A stretch of 7,311 bases of DNA from Hyphomicrobiales bacterium (lineage in GTDB: Bacteria; Pseudomonadota; Alphaproteobacteria; Rhizobiales; Kaistiaceae): assembly GCA_017305815.1 (NCBI GenBank), contig JAFKJZ010000112.1, forward strand, positions 2,021 through 9,331. Reading direction: 5' to 3'. The notes beneath the pieces are model-generated. The model was given only the letters and a program-made list of their open reading frames with translations. It did not search any database and had not been told where the DNA came from. The position numbers and the translations under genes are program-made. The stretch's first letter is position 1, and each line of letters starts with the position of its first letter. Positions 1-6,249 of this stretch are shown here, piece by piece.

Positions 1-1375
1 TGCTCGTCATGTGGCGCACGCATTCGGCCAAGGTCAGCACCTTCTCCTCGCGCACATAGGTCTCCAGCATGCGCGGGAAGGTGCCCCAGGATCTCGGATG
101 CGGCCGGTCGCCGACCAGGATGCCGTCGCTGCCGACCGTGTGTTCGTCGCGCTGCATCAACGCCCGCACATGCTCCTCGTGGCCGATGAAGAAGACGCAG
201 GGCGCGCTGCGCTCGGTGGCGACGAGCAGGTCGAGCGCGAATTCGGCCGGGCGCTTGCCGGCCTTCGCGGCGGCGGTGGCGAGGTCGGTTTCCATCACCC
301 ATTCGAGCTCCGGCGCGCCGGGCGTACCGACGACATGCACGGTCGACCAATTGACGGTGAGGCCCTGGTGGCCGTCCGAGCCGGTGACGTCGAGGGCGTC
401 GATGATCCTGGCGCGATCCTCCGGCGAGCGCAGGCGCGCCATCTGCTCCTCGCCTGTGCCGGCAAGCGACCAGCTCGGCAGCTGCGACAGCAGCGTCGTC
501 ATGCCGGCGAGATAGGGATAGCTGTCGAAGGTCAGGTCGACGCCGTCGGCGATGGCGTCGTCGAGCATCTTCAGGAGCTCCGGCAGCTTGCCGCGATTGC
601 ACTCGAAGGAGAGGTGCGTGTGGGCGAGATGCAGCGCGACGCCGGAACGGCGGGCGATCTCGAAGCATTCGCGGTAGCCGCCGAGCGCGTCGAGGCCGTA
701 GTTGCGGTGGTGCGGGCAGTAGAAGCCGCCATATTCTGCCACGACCTCGCAGAGCGCCACCAGCTCGTCGGTGTCGGAATACATCGCCGGCACATAGGTG
801 AGACCGGTCGAAAGGCCGACGCCGCCTTCCTCGAGCGCGATGCGCAGCAGCGCCTTCATCTGCTCCAGCTCGCCGGATGTGGCGAGGCGGGGGGCGTTGC
901 CCATCACCAGCATGCGCAGATTGCCATGCGGCACCAGATAGGCGGTGTTGACGGCGGTGTTGCCGTCGAGCCGCTTCAGATAGTCGGCGACCGAGCGCCA
1001 GTTCCAGTCGAAGCCCGGCGGGTCGTCGTTCCAGCCCTTCAGCTGGGCGCGGAGCTCGGCGAGCGTCACCGCGTCGATCGGCGCGTAGCTGAGCCCGTCC
1101 TGGCCGAGCACCTCGGTGGTCACGCCCTGCGTGATCTTCGAGGTGTGGTCGGGCTGGACCAGCACCTGCAGGTCGGAATGGGTGTGCATGTCGATGAAGC
1201 CGGGGGCGAGGATCAGCCCGTCGATGGCGATCGTGCGGTCGGCCTGGAGCTTCTCCGTGCCGTCGGTGACGCGGACGATGCGGTCGCCTTCGACGAGCAC
1301 GTCGCCGCGCACGGGGTCGGAGCCGAGGCCATCGACGAGGATGCCGCCGGCAAACAGCGTGGTCTCAGAGGTCAT
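1..1375 (-). CDS. N-acyl-D-amino-acid deacylase-family amidohydrolase (3' end cut off by window)
   Basis: This is a binuclear/mononuclear-zinc amidohydrolase of the D-aminoacylase group, which hydrolyses N-acyl-D-amino acids to the free D-amino acid plus a carboxylate; the exact substrate here is unknown. The reading frame is open for 458 codons from ATG 1375 to the left edge. It shows the small N-terminal beta-sandwich (residues 1-55), the metal motif PGFIDMHTHSD (58-68; H64 and H66), GVTTEVLGQDGLS (84-96), the family signature GLSTGLTYVPAMYSDTDEL (187-205), HLAHTH (249-254), FDSYPYLAG (283-291) and the catalytic-type SDG (D417). Characterised D-aminoacylases have Cys in GNCG where this protein has Asp93 in GQDG. 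Characterised relatives are about 480-560 aa, so roughly 25-100 residues are missing. The start overlaps the upstream oxidoreductase stop as ATGA and has only a weak ribosome site, so translational coupling is likely. The sequence is cytoplasmic-looking, with no signal peptide. Other members of the family act on hydantoins or other amides, so the reaction is less certain than the fold. Confidence 0.9.
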   Translation of the reverse strand, partial: MTSETTLFAGGILVDGLGSDPVRGDVLVEGDRIVRVTDGTEKLQADRTIAIDGLILAPGFIDMHTHSDLQVLVQPDHTSKITQGVTTEVLGQDGLSYAPIDAVTLAELRAQLKGWNDDPPGFDWNWRSVADYLKRLDGNTAVNTAYLVPHGNLRMLVMGNAPRLATSGELEQMKALLRIALEEGGVGLSTGLTYVPAMYSDTDELVALCEVVAEYGGFYCPHHRNYGLDALGGYRECFEIARRSGVALHLAHTHLSFECNRGKLPELLKMLDDAIADGVDLTFDSYPYLAGMTTLLSQLPSWSLAGTGEEQMARLRSPEDRARIIDALDVTGSDGHQGLTVNWSTVHVVGTPGAPELEWVMETDLATAAAKAGKRPAEFALDLLVATERSAPCVFFIGHEEHVRALMQRDEHTVGSDGILVGDRPHPRSWGTFPRMLETYVREEKVLTLAECVRHMTS

Positions 1376-2424
1376 TCTGCGGGGATCCGTATTCTCTGCC
1401 CGGTCCGGGCGCTCTCGTAGATGGCGTCCGTGACGGCGACCACATGGGCCGCGAGTTCTGCCGTCAGGCCCGTCGGCGCGGGGGCGCCCTGCGCGCAGGC
1501 GATCAGCGCCTTCGTCGGGGCGCCGGAATCATAGACGCCCGAGGCCTCGACGGGACCGTACTCGACGACGTCGCCATTCGCCCGCACCAGGCGGACGTGG
1601 TCGGCGACGGAATCGAGCCAGATCTGCCCCTTCGAGCCATAGAGCGCCATGTGCCATTGCGGCCGCGCCAGGTAGGGATGCGTCGAGGCGCTGCTGATCG
1701 CCGCAGAACCGCCGCCGGCGAACTCGGCATGGACGGTCGCGTGCAGGTCGATCTCGCGGCCGGGCGGATAGGTGCTGGCGTGGAGCGCGACGATCGGCTC
1801 GCCGGCCAGCCATTCGATCAGGCCGAGCTGGTGCGACATCGAGACGGCGGCCGAGCCGCCGCCCGAGATTCTGCGGTCGGTATAGGTCGAGGCGGCCGAG
1901 CTGCCGTCGCCGCCCCAGCCGCCATCCGTGCCGCCCATCAGCAGCGCCCGCGTGTTGACGGCGAGATGCATGGTCAGATGTTCGATCGCGCCGATCTCGC
2001 CGGCGTCGATCAGCTGCTTCGAGAGCGCGAAGCATGGCGCGGCCGGCCAGCCGAAGCCGACGAGGAGCACGCGACCGACGCGCTCCGCCGTGTCGCGCAT
2101 GCGGCGCGCGGCGCCTCCTTCGAGCGCGAACGGCTTTTCCACCAGCACATGCGCGCCGGCCTCAAGCGCCGCGATCACCTGTTCTTCGTGCGCCACCGGC
2201 GGGCTGGAGACGACGACGATGTCGGGCTTGTCGGCCAGCACGTCGCGCCAGTCGGTGAAGGCGAGCGGCACCGCGAAGGCGGCGGCGAGCTTCTGCGCCG
2301 TCTCCGCATTCGGGCTCGACAGCGCCACGAGCTCGACATCGGGATGGGCGGCGAGCGTCGGCAGATGGCTCGATTGCGACCAGGCGCCGGCGCTGATGAC
2401 GCCGGCGCGGATGGGCTTGGTCAT
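1372..2424 (-). CDS. Gfo/Idh/MocA-family NAD(P)-dependent oxidoreductase
   Basis: A 350-aa cytoplasmic dehydrogenase, the usual length for the family, which oxidises or reduces sugars, inositols and related polyols using a tightly bound nicotinamide cofactor. The N-terminal Rossmann half (about 1-125) has the cofactor loop at residues 8-20 and the family hallmark EKP at 96-98 (K97). The C-terminal alpha/beta half contains GGGSAAVSMSHQLGLIEWL (188-206), with H198 where the catalytic His normally lies. Two features are odd: the loop reads SAGAWS rather than the usual GAGAWG, and the Asp normally four residues before the His is V194. Both changes may define a subfamily rather than an inactive enzyme. 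The start chosen is ATG 2424; it forms an ATGA overlap with the permease stop and has GGAG seven bases upstream. The frame is open further upstream, but that stretch is arginine-rich nonsense antiparallel to coding logic and lies within the permease gene. The gene ends in an ATGA overlap with the amidohydrolase. Confidence 0.92.
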   Translation of the reverse strand: MTKPIRAGVISAGAWSQSSHLPTLAAHPDVELVALSSPNAETAQKLAAAFAVPLAFTDWRDVLADKPDIVVVSSPPVAHEEQVIAALEAGAHVLVEKPFALEGGAARRMRDTAERVGRVLLVGFGWPAAPCFALSKQLIDAGEIGAIEHLTMHLAVNTRALLMGGTDGGWGGDGSSAASTYTDRRISGGGSAAVSMSHQLGLIEWLAGEPIVALHASTYPPGREIDLHATVHAEFAGGGSAAISSASTHPYLARPQWHMALYGSKGQIWLDSVADHVRLVRANGDVVEYGPVEASGVYDSGAPTKALIACAQGAPAPTGLTAELAAHVVAVTDAIYESARTGQRIRIPAE

Positions 2425-3341
2425 TTCACGGCTCCGGCGGTCAGCGCGCCGACGACATGGCGCTGGAAGATGACGACCAGCACGACGGGCGGGATCATCG
2501 ACATGACAGTGGCGGCGGCCAGCGCGTTCCAGTTGAACTGCTGCACCGACTGGAAGCCGGCGAGCAGCGGTGGCACGGTCAGCTGGTTGGTGAGCACGAG
2601 CGAATAGAAGAACTCGCTCCACGCCTCGAGGAAGATCAGCACGCCGGCGGCGACGAGGCCGGGCCGGGCGAGCGGCATGACGATGATCCAGAGCGTCTGC
2701 AGCCGCGAGGCGCCGTCGATCTTCGCCGCCTCCTCGATCTCGCGCGGCAGCTGGTCGAAATAGTTCTTCAGGATCATGATCGCGAGCGGCAGCGTGAACA
2801 CGTTGTAGCTGATGATCAGCGCCCAGGGCGTGTTCAGGATGCCGACGACGCGGAAGGCGACGAAGAACGGGCCGATGATGGCGATCGCCGGCACGACGCG
2901 CGAGACGATGATCGACAGCTCGAACAGGCGCGAGCCGCGGAACGGGTAGCGCGACAGGCCATAGGCGGCGATGCCGGCGATGAAGAGGTTCAGCACCACC
3001 AGCACGGCGCTGACGAAGAAGCTCTGGCCGATCGCCGGGATGAGGCGCGCGCCCATGTCGGTGCTGCCGAAGCCCTTCGAGCCGGTCGCCCCCGTCAGCA
3101 CCGAGCGGTAATTGTCGAACGTGATGCTGGAGGGAACCATCGGGAAGGGTTTGACGCCGAGCTGGGTCGGCGTGATCAGGCTGGAGACGACGAGATACCA
3201 GACCGGCAGCAGGATCCAGACGGCGAAGACGGCGACGCAGAGATAGAGGATGACCGTCGCCGTGGTGCTGCGCTTGAGGCCGGCGGCCGTGGCGGCCTTG
3301 CCGCGCCGGCGCGGCGCGCGGGAAAGGGCGATGTCGCTCAT
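2421..3341 (-). CDS. ABC transporter permease, MalG/UgpE type (carbohydrate uptake family 1)
   Basis: The second inner-membrane subunit of a sugar-type ABC importer, 306 aa, the usual length for this class. A basic cytoplasmic N-terminus (1-27) leads into a first membrane helix (about 28-50), a periplasmic loop (about 51-104), and further hydrophobic segments near 105-128, 142-167, 172-191, 216-238 and 273-292. The cytoplasmic EAA loop that docks on the ATPase is clear at about 203-224 (EEAAKIDGA, then IVMPLARPG). The region with NWNALAAATVMSMIPP near 270-284 is typical of MalG-like proteins. The start is ATG 3341: it overlaps the stop of the preceding permease as ATGA and has GGAAAGG eight bases upstream. 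A longer open frame continues to 3860 but lies inside the other permease gene and is not credible. The gene ends in an ATGA overlap with the oxidoreductase. The ligand is not readable from this protein. Confidence 0.95.
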   Translation of the reverse strand: MSDIALSRAPRRRGKAATAAGLKRSTTATVILYLCVAVFAVWILLPVWYLVVSSLITPTQLGVKPFPMVPSSITFDNYRSVLTGATGSKGFGSTDMGARLIPAIGQSFFVSAVLVVLNLFIAGIAAYGLSRYPFRGSRLFELSIIVSRVVPAIAIIGPFFVAFRVVGILNTPWALIISYNVFTLPLAIMILKNYFDQLPREIEEAAKIDGASRLQTLWIIVMPLARPGLVAAGVLIFLEAWSEFFYSLVLTNQLTVPPLLAGFQSVQQFNWNALAAATVMSMIPPVVLVVIFQRHVVGALTAGAVK

Positions 3342-4270
3342 GCCGGTTGCCTTTCCGTGCGGTAGAGCAGCTTGACGGTGATGAGGCCGCCGGCCAGCGC
3401 GATGAAGCCGAGGATGACGGCGAGCGCCGAGCCGAGGCCGATCTGGGTGACGCCGAAGAGCTGGCGGTAGATCAGGATCGACAGCACCTGGGTCGCGTCG
3501 CCCGGTCCGCCCTGGGTCATGGCGAAGATCACGTCGAACTGCAGGAAGGCGTAGATGATGTTGAGCACCGTGACGGTGACGAGCGCCGGCCGCAGCCAGG
3601 GCAGGGTGATGTTGCGGAAGCGTTGCCAGAGATTGGCGCCGTCGAGCGAGGCGGCCTCGTTCAGGTCGTCGGGCAGGGTCTGCAGGCCGGCGAGCAGCAG
3701 GATGCCGGCGAAGCTCGCCTGACGCCACACGGCGGCGGCGATCGTGATCGCCAGCGCCGAATTCGGGTCGGACAGGAAGTCGTGATAGTCGCTGGTGGCG
3801 CCGAGCATCAGCAGCACCGCGTTCAGCCCGCCGACGCTGCCATCGGCGAACCACTTCCACAGGATGCCGATCATCAGCCAGGGCGTCGCCCAGGGAATGA
3901 TCAGCAGGGCGCGGGCGAGGCCGCGGCCGATGAAGCGCTGGTTGAGCAGCAGCGCCATGGCGAGGCCGATCAGCGTCGAGAACACCACGAAGCCGATCGA
4001 GAAGATGATCGTCACCTTGGCGGAGCGCCAGAACACCGAGCTGCCGAGCACGATGGTGTAGTTCTCCAGCCCGACGAATGGGCCGAGGCTGCGGCCGTTC
4101 GCCGGCACGTCGTGCAGGCTGTAGAGGATGGTGAGCGTCGTCGGGACGAGCAGCAGGACGGCCAGGATGAGGCCGGCCGGTGCCGTCAGCCGGAAGCCGA
4201 AACGCCGGTCGTCGCGGCTGAGCGCGCCGCTGGAAATGGGTGAGGCCGACACGGTCACTCCCTCGGGCAT
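3338..4270 (-). CDS. ABC transporter permease, MalF/UgpA type (carbohydrate uptake family 1)
   Basis: The first inner-membrane subunit of the importer, 310 aa from ATG 4270. Hydrophobic segments lie near 29-51, 84-108, 118-140, 173-196, 226-250 and 277-300, giving the expected six helices. The signature MTQGGPGDATQVLSILIY (251-268) is diagnostic of the MalF/UgpA/LacF group. The EAA loop for the ATPase is at about 203-224 (NEAASLDGANLWQ, then ITLPWLRP). No good ribosome site precedes ATG 4270. GAGGGAG just inside the gene lies five bases before an in-frame GTG at 4252 (residue 7), so the protein may really start there and lack six residues. The gene is preceded by a 92-base gap with two inverted repeats and ends in an ATGA overlap with the second permease. 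It would form a heterodimeric channel with that partner. Confidence 0.95.
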   Translation of the reverse strand: MPEGVTVSASPISSGALSRDDRRFGFRLTAPAGLILAVLLLVPTTLTILYSLHDVPANGRSLGPFVGLENYTIVLGSSVFWRSAKVTIIFSIGFVVFSTLIGLAMALLLNQRFIGRGLARALLIIPWATPWLMIGILWKWFADGSVGGLNAVLLMLGATSDYHDFLSDPNSALAITIAAAVWRQASFAGILLLAGLQTLPDDLNEAASLDGANLWQRFRNITLPWLRPALVTVTVLNIIYAFLQFDVIFAMTQGGPGDATQVLSILIYRQLFGVTQIGLGSALAVILGFIALAGGLITVKLLYRTERQPA

Positions 4271-4285
4271 GTCATGGGTTTGCGG

Positions 4286-4327
4286 CGACGGGGCAGGATG
4301 GCCGCGTGGACCGTTCCTGCCCCGTCG
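4286..4327 (-). repeat. Perfect 13-bp inverted repeat in the binding-protein/permease gap
   Basis: CGACGGGGCAGGA at 4286-4298 is the exact reverse complement of 4315-4327, with a 16-base loop. It fills most of the 92-base gap between the binding-protein stop and the first permease start and ends 16 bases before that ATG. There is no T-run, so it is not a classical terminator. It may act with the neighbouring hairpin as a REP-like mRNA stabiliser or lower permease translation. It could also be a copy of a dispersed intergenic repeat, which cannot be judged from one window. Confidence 0.65.
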
Positions 4328-4352
4328 ACCTCTCCCTCAGGAAGAGGCAAAG

Positions 4353-4380
4353 AAGGGCAGCCTCAGAGGCTGCGGCCCTT
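4353..4380 (-). terminator. Hairpin across the end of the binding-protein gene (attenuator or mRNA-stabilising)
   Basis: On the minus strand an inner 7-bp perfect stem (GCAGCCT with AGGCTGC, 3-nt loop) is extended by AAGG/CCTT across a 3-nt bulge, about 11 bp in total. It covers the last codons and the TGA stop (4365-4363) and is followed by a short pyrimidine run (CTTCTTTGCC), too weak in T to be a confident intrinsic terminator. Between a binding-protein gene and its permeases such a structure commonly gives partial termination or protects the upstream message from 3' exonucleases. Function is inferred. Confidence 0.5.
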
Positions 4381-5706
4381 CTGGGCGCCATTCGCCGCCG
4401 TCGTCAGGTCCTCGACCGTCTGCTTCGGCGTCGCCTGGCCGAGCAGCAGCGCATGCACGATGTCGCCGACCTTGGCCTGGAAGTCCGGATACCAGGGCAG
4501 CGTGCGCGCCGGCACGACCTTGGAGCCGGTGGCGAACGTCTTCGAGATCATCGGCAGGTCGAAATAGTCCGGGAAGGCGGCGATCACGTCGGGGTCGGTG
4601 AAGAAGCCCGGATAGGGCGCGGCGAGGCCGGCGGCCTTGGCCCACTGGTTGAACACGCTGAACTTGCCGGCCGAATCCTTCCAGCCATAGAACTTCATCA
4701 GGTCCCAGGCCGCCTCGCGCCGGGCCGGATCCTCGCCGGCGCCGAGCTGCAGCACCTCGCCGATCTGGAAGGTGTGATTGGAGCCGCCGATCGGGCCCTG
4801 CATGACGTTGTTCGATTCCGGGCCGCCGAGGCTGCGGATCGACGACAGGAAGTAGTGGTGCAGCACGAAGAAGGCGGCTTCGCCCTGCGCCATCTGGTTG
4901 GAGAGCTTGCCGGGGTCGTCGTTCAGCACCGACTTCGGCGCCAGGCCCTCCTGGTACATCGCCTGCCACCATTCGAAGACGCCCTCGGTCTTCGGGTCGT
5001 CGGCGAAGACGGGCTTGCCGGCGGCGTCGAAGGCGGTGACGCCCTCGTTCAGCAGATAGGTGTGCAGGTATTCCTCGCAGAATTCCTTCACCCAATAGGC
5101 GACATAGGGCGAGGCGACGACGTTCTTGTCCTTGAGCGTCTTCGACGCGTCATAGACTTCCTTCAGCGTCTGCGGCGCGGCGGCGATGCCGGCCGCCTTC
5201 AGCATGCGGTCGTTGTAGTGCATCATGTGCACGGCGGAGAAATAGGGCGCGCTGATGATGTCGCCGGCGGCGTTGACATAGGCCGAGCGGGCGCTCTCGA
5301 ACATGTCGCCGACCATGTCGTCGACACCGGGCAGGCCGTTCAGCTTCGACGCCCAGCCCTGGTCGATGAACTTCTGCGAATTGTAGGCGAAGTTGTAGTA
5401 GAGATCGATCGCGTCGCCGCCGCGAAGCCGCGTCTGCAGCGCCGGCGAATAGCCGAGATTGGGGATGACGGCGACATTGACGGCCGGATTGCCCTTGGCC
5501 GTCCACTCGCCGACCAGCTTCTTGATCGTGTCGGGCTGGAAGTCCCAGGCGAGCATGTCGAGCGAACCGGTGAAGCCGGCGGCCTCGGCGCGGCCGGCGA
5601 GGCCCGGCGCCAGCATGGCGGCGAGCGCGGTGGCGCCGCCGGCCTTCAGAAAGGCGCGCCGATCGAGGCCGCCCGCAAGCTTCATCCCTGTGTCTCTGGT
5701 CTTCAT
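4363..5706 (-). CDS. Extracellular solute-binding protein, family 1, Tat-exported
   Basis: The periplasmic ligand-binding subunit that should feed the two downstream permeases, 447 aa, typical for MalE/UgpB-like family-1 proteins. The N-terminus carries a twin-arginine signal: DRRAFLK (15-21), then an alanine-rich hydrophobic stretch and an AEA-A cleavage site after about residue 42. Export as a folded protein is therefore expected. No lipobox cysteine is seen. The mature chain begins near AGFTGSLDMLAWDF and has the family's PYFSAVHMMHYNDRMLKAAG block (154-173, the 'target tries to open' region in which the protein names its second domain crossover) and many aromatic residues suited to stacking on a sugar or aromatic ligand. 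The start is ATG 5706 because AAGGGG lies six bases upstream; ATG 5685 (residue 8) is an alternative with a poorer site. It is first in the operon, with a long leader, and the stop codon lies inside a hairpin that may stabilise its mRNA. The ligand is unknown. Confidence 0.95.
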   Translation of the reverse strand: MKTRDTGMKLAGGLDRRAFLKAGGATALAAMLAPGLAGRAEAAGFTGSLDMLAWDFQPDTIKKLVGEWTAKGNPAVNVAVIPNLGYSPALQTRLRGGDAIDLYYNFAYNSQKFIDQGWASKLNGLPGVDDMVGDMFESARSAYVNAAGDIISAPYFSAVHMMHYNDRMLKAAGIAAAPQTLKEVYDASKTLKDKNVVASPYVAYWVKEFCEEYLHTYLLNEGVTAFDAAGKPVFADDPKTEGVFEWWQAMYQEGLAPKSVLNDDPGKLSNQMAQGEAAFFVLHHYFLSSIRSLGGPESNNVMQGPIGGSNHTFQIGEVLQLGAGEDPARREAAWDLMKFYGWKDSAGKFSVFNQWAKAAGLAAPYPGFFTDPDVIAAFPDYFDLPMISKTFATGSKVVPARTLPWYPDFQAKVGDIVHALLLGQATPKQTVEDLTTAANGAQKGRSL

Positions 5707-5840
5707 CGTGAACCCCTTCCCTTGGGTGGTCTTCCGCGTCGTCTCGCGGGAGGCGGCCCGGCCGCTCCGCGCCGTCCGGGGTCGCGGACTGTTGCCGTCC
5801 GTCGACCCTTTGGTCTTCCGTTCGCCCGAAACCTCGATCG

Positions 5841-5855
5841 CGGCGCCTGGCGCCG
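5841..5855. repeat. 15-base GC palindrome in the leader
   Basis: CGGCGCC and GGCGCCG flank a single central T, a perfect 7-bp inverted repeat. In DNA this GC-rich a short GC palindrome can occur by chance, so the functional weight is low. If transcribed it would need a larger loop to fold as RNA. Confidence 0.3.
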
Positions 5856-5939
5856 AGTCCCCTGTGCCAGTCTCCGGTCTGGTCGGTGGACGGCGAAGCC
5901 TGTTCTTGTCGCGTTGGGCGGGGAAATTCCGGAAGAACT

Positions 5940-5960
5940 CCGACCCCGCTTCGGCGTCGG
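5940..5960 (-). other. Leader hairpin upstream of the binding-protein gene
   Basis: A 21-base inverted repeat: CCGAC/GTCGG outer stem, one C-C (G-G on the minus strand) mismatch, then CCG/CGG with a 3-base loop. It lies in the probable 5' leader of the transport operon. No following T-run is seen, so it is not a clear terminator, and it does not match a riboswitch that I recognise. Confidence 0.3.
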
Positions 5961-5989
5961 GCTTTCGACGTCACCGGCCACGTTATGGC

Positions 5990-6028
5990 AGGGACTATCA
6001 AATATCAACGCTCAATATTGTCCGTAAA
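5990..6028 (-). promoter_or_regulatory. Possible promoter region for the transport operon
   Basis: On the minus strand two weak sigma70-like pairs can be drawn: TTTACG with GATATT at 16-base spacing (4/6 matches each), and TTGATA (5/6) at plus-strand 6003-6008 with CATAAC (4/6) at 15-base spacing. Neither is convincing and alphaproteobacterial promoters are often poor matches. The location is supported mainly by the abrupt AT-richness. Transcription from here would leave a leader of roughly 270-300 nt before ATG 5706. Confidence 0.25.
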
Positions 6029-6054
6029 ATCATCATATGATCGTTGTTCGGACA
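6019..6054. promoter_or_regulatory. Nested dyad, candidate operator
   Basis: TGTCCG (6019-6024) and CGGACA (6049-6054) are perfect inverted arms. Exactly midway lies the perfect 10-bp palindrome ATCATATGAT (6032-6041), with both centred on 6036.5. Counting the intervening bases, about 14 of 18 half-site positions are symmetric. The element sits in the most AT-rich part of the window, between two divergent genes, as expected for a dimeric regulator's site. The core also contains a -10-like TATGAT on each strand, though I find no good -35 at the right distance on either. No regulator gene is visible, so the factor is unknown. Confidence 0.45.
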
Positions 6055-6249
6055 GCCTCCGGCGGCATCGAGACTGCCTGCGCGCGCGCTGGCGACGAAA
6101 CGGGCAGGGAGCGGCAAGGAACCGGAAAGGCAACGGCAAAGAAAACCGGCAAGTGATTTGTGAAACGCGCGGGAAGGCGTAGATCTGGAGGGGGTCCGGA
6201 TCGGCTTCGGCTGCAACCGGGCGTGGCTACGGACGGTTCGGTGGGCAGG

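Noticed and set aside
11..1420. Long plus-strand open frame opposite the amidohydrolase
   Set aside because: It is antisense to a clear enzyme, has the His/Arg/Asp/Gly-rich composition of an antisense frame in GC-rich DNA, and shows no recognisable domain.
1444..4243. Plus-strand open frames opposite the oxidoreductase and permeases (1444-2607, 2457-3365, 3347-4243)
   Set aside because: Antisense shadows with biased, low-complexity composition; the minus-strand proteins carry all the family motifs.
4353..4380. Intrinsic terminator ending the operon after the binding protein
   Set aside because: The stem is good but the following T-run is short and interrupted, and the permeases clearly belong to the same transporter, so complete termination here is unlikely.
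4240..6027. 595-codon plus-strand open frame opposite the binding-protein gene
   Set aside because: It is long only because stop codons are rare in GC-rich antisense frames; it runs across the operon leader and has no domain match that I recognise.
6113..6152. Four GGCAA copies in a purine-rich stretch
   Set aside because: Spacing is irregular and the unit is only five bases, so this is likely compositional rather than a functional repeat.
5886..6182. Possible small plus-strand gene in the divergent intergenic region
   Set aside because: It has a GTG start without a convincing ribosome site, crosses the AT-rich island and the dyad, and has an arginine-rich composition without any recognisable fold.
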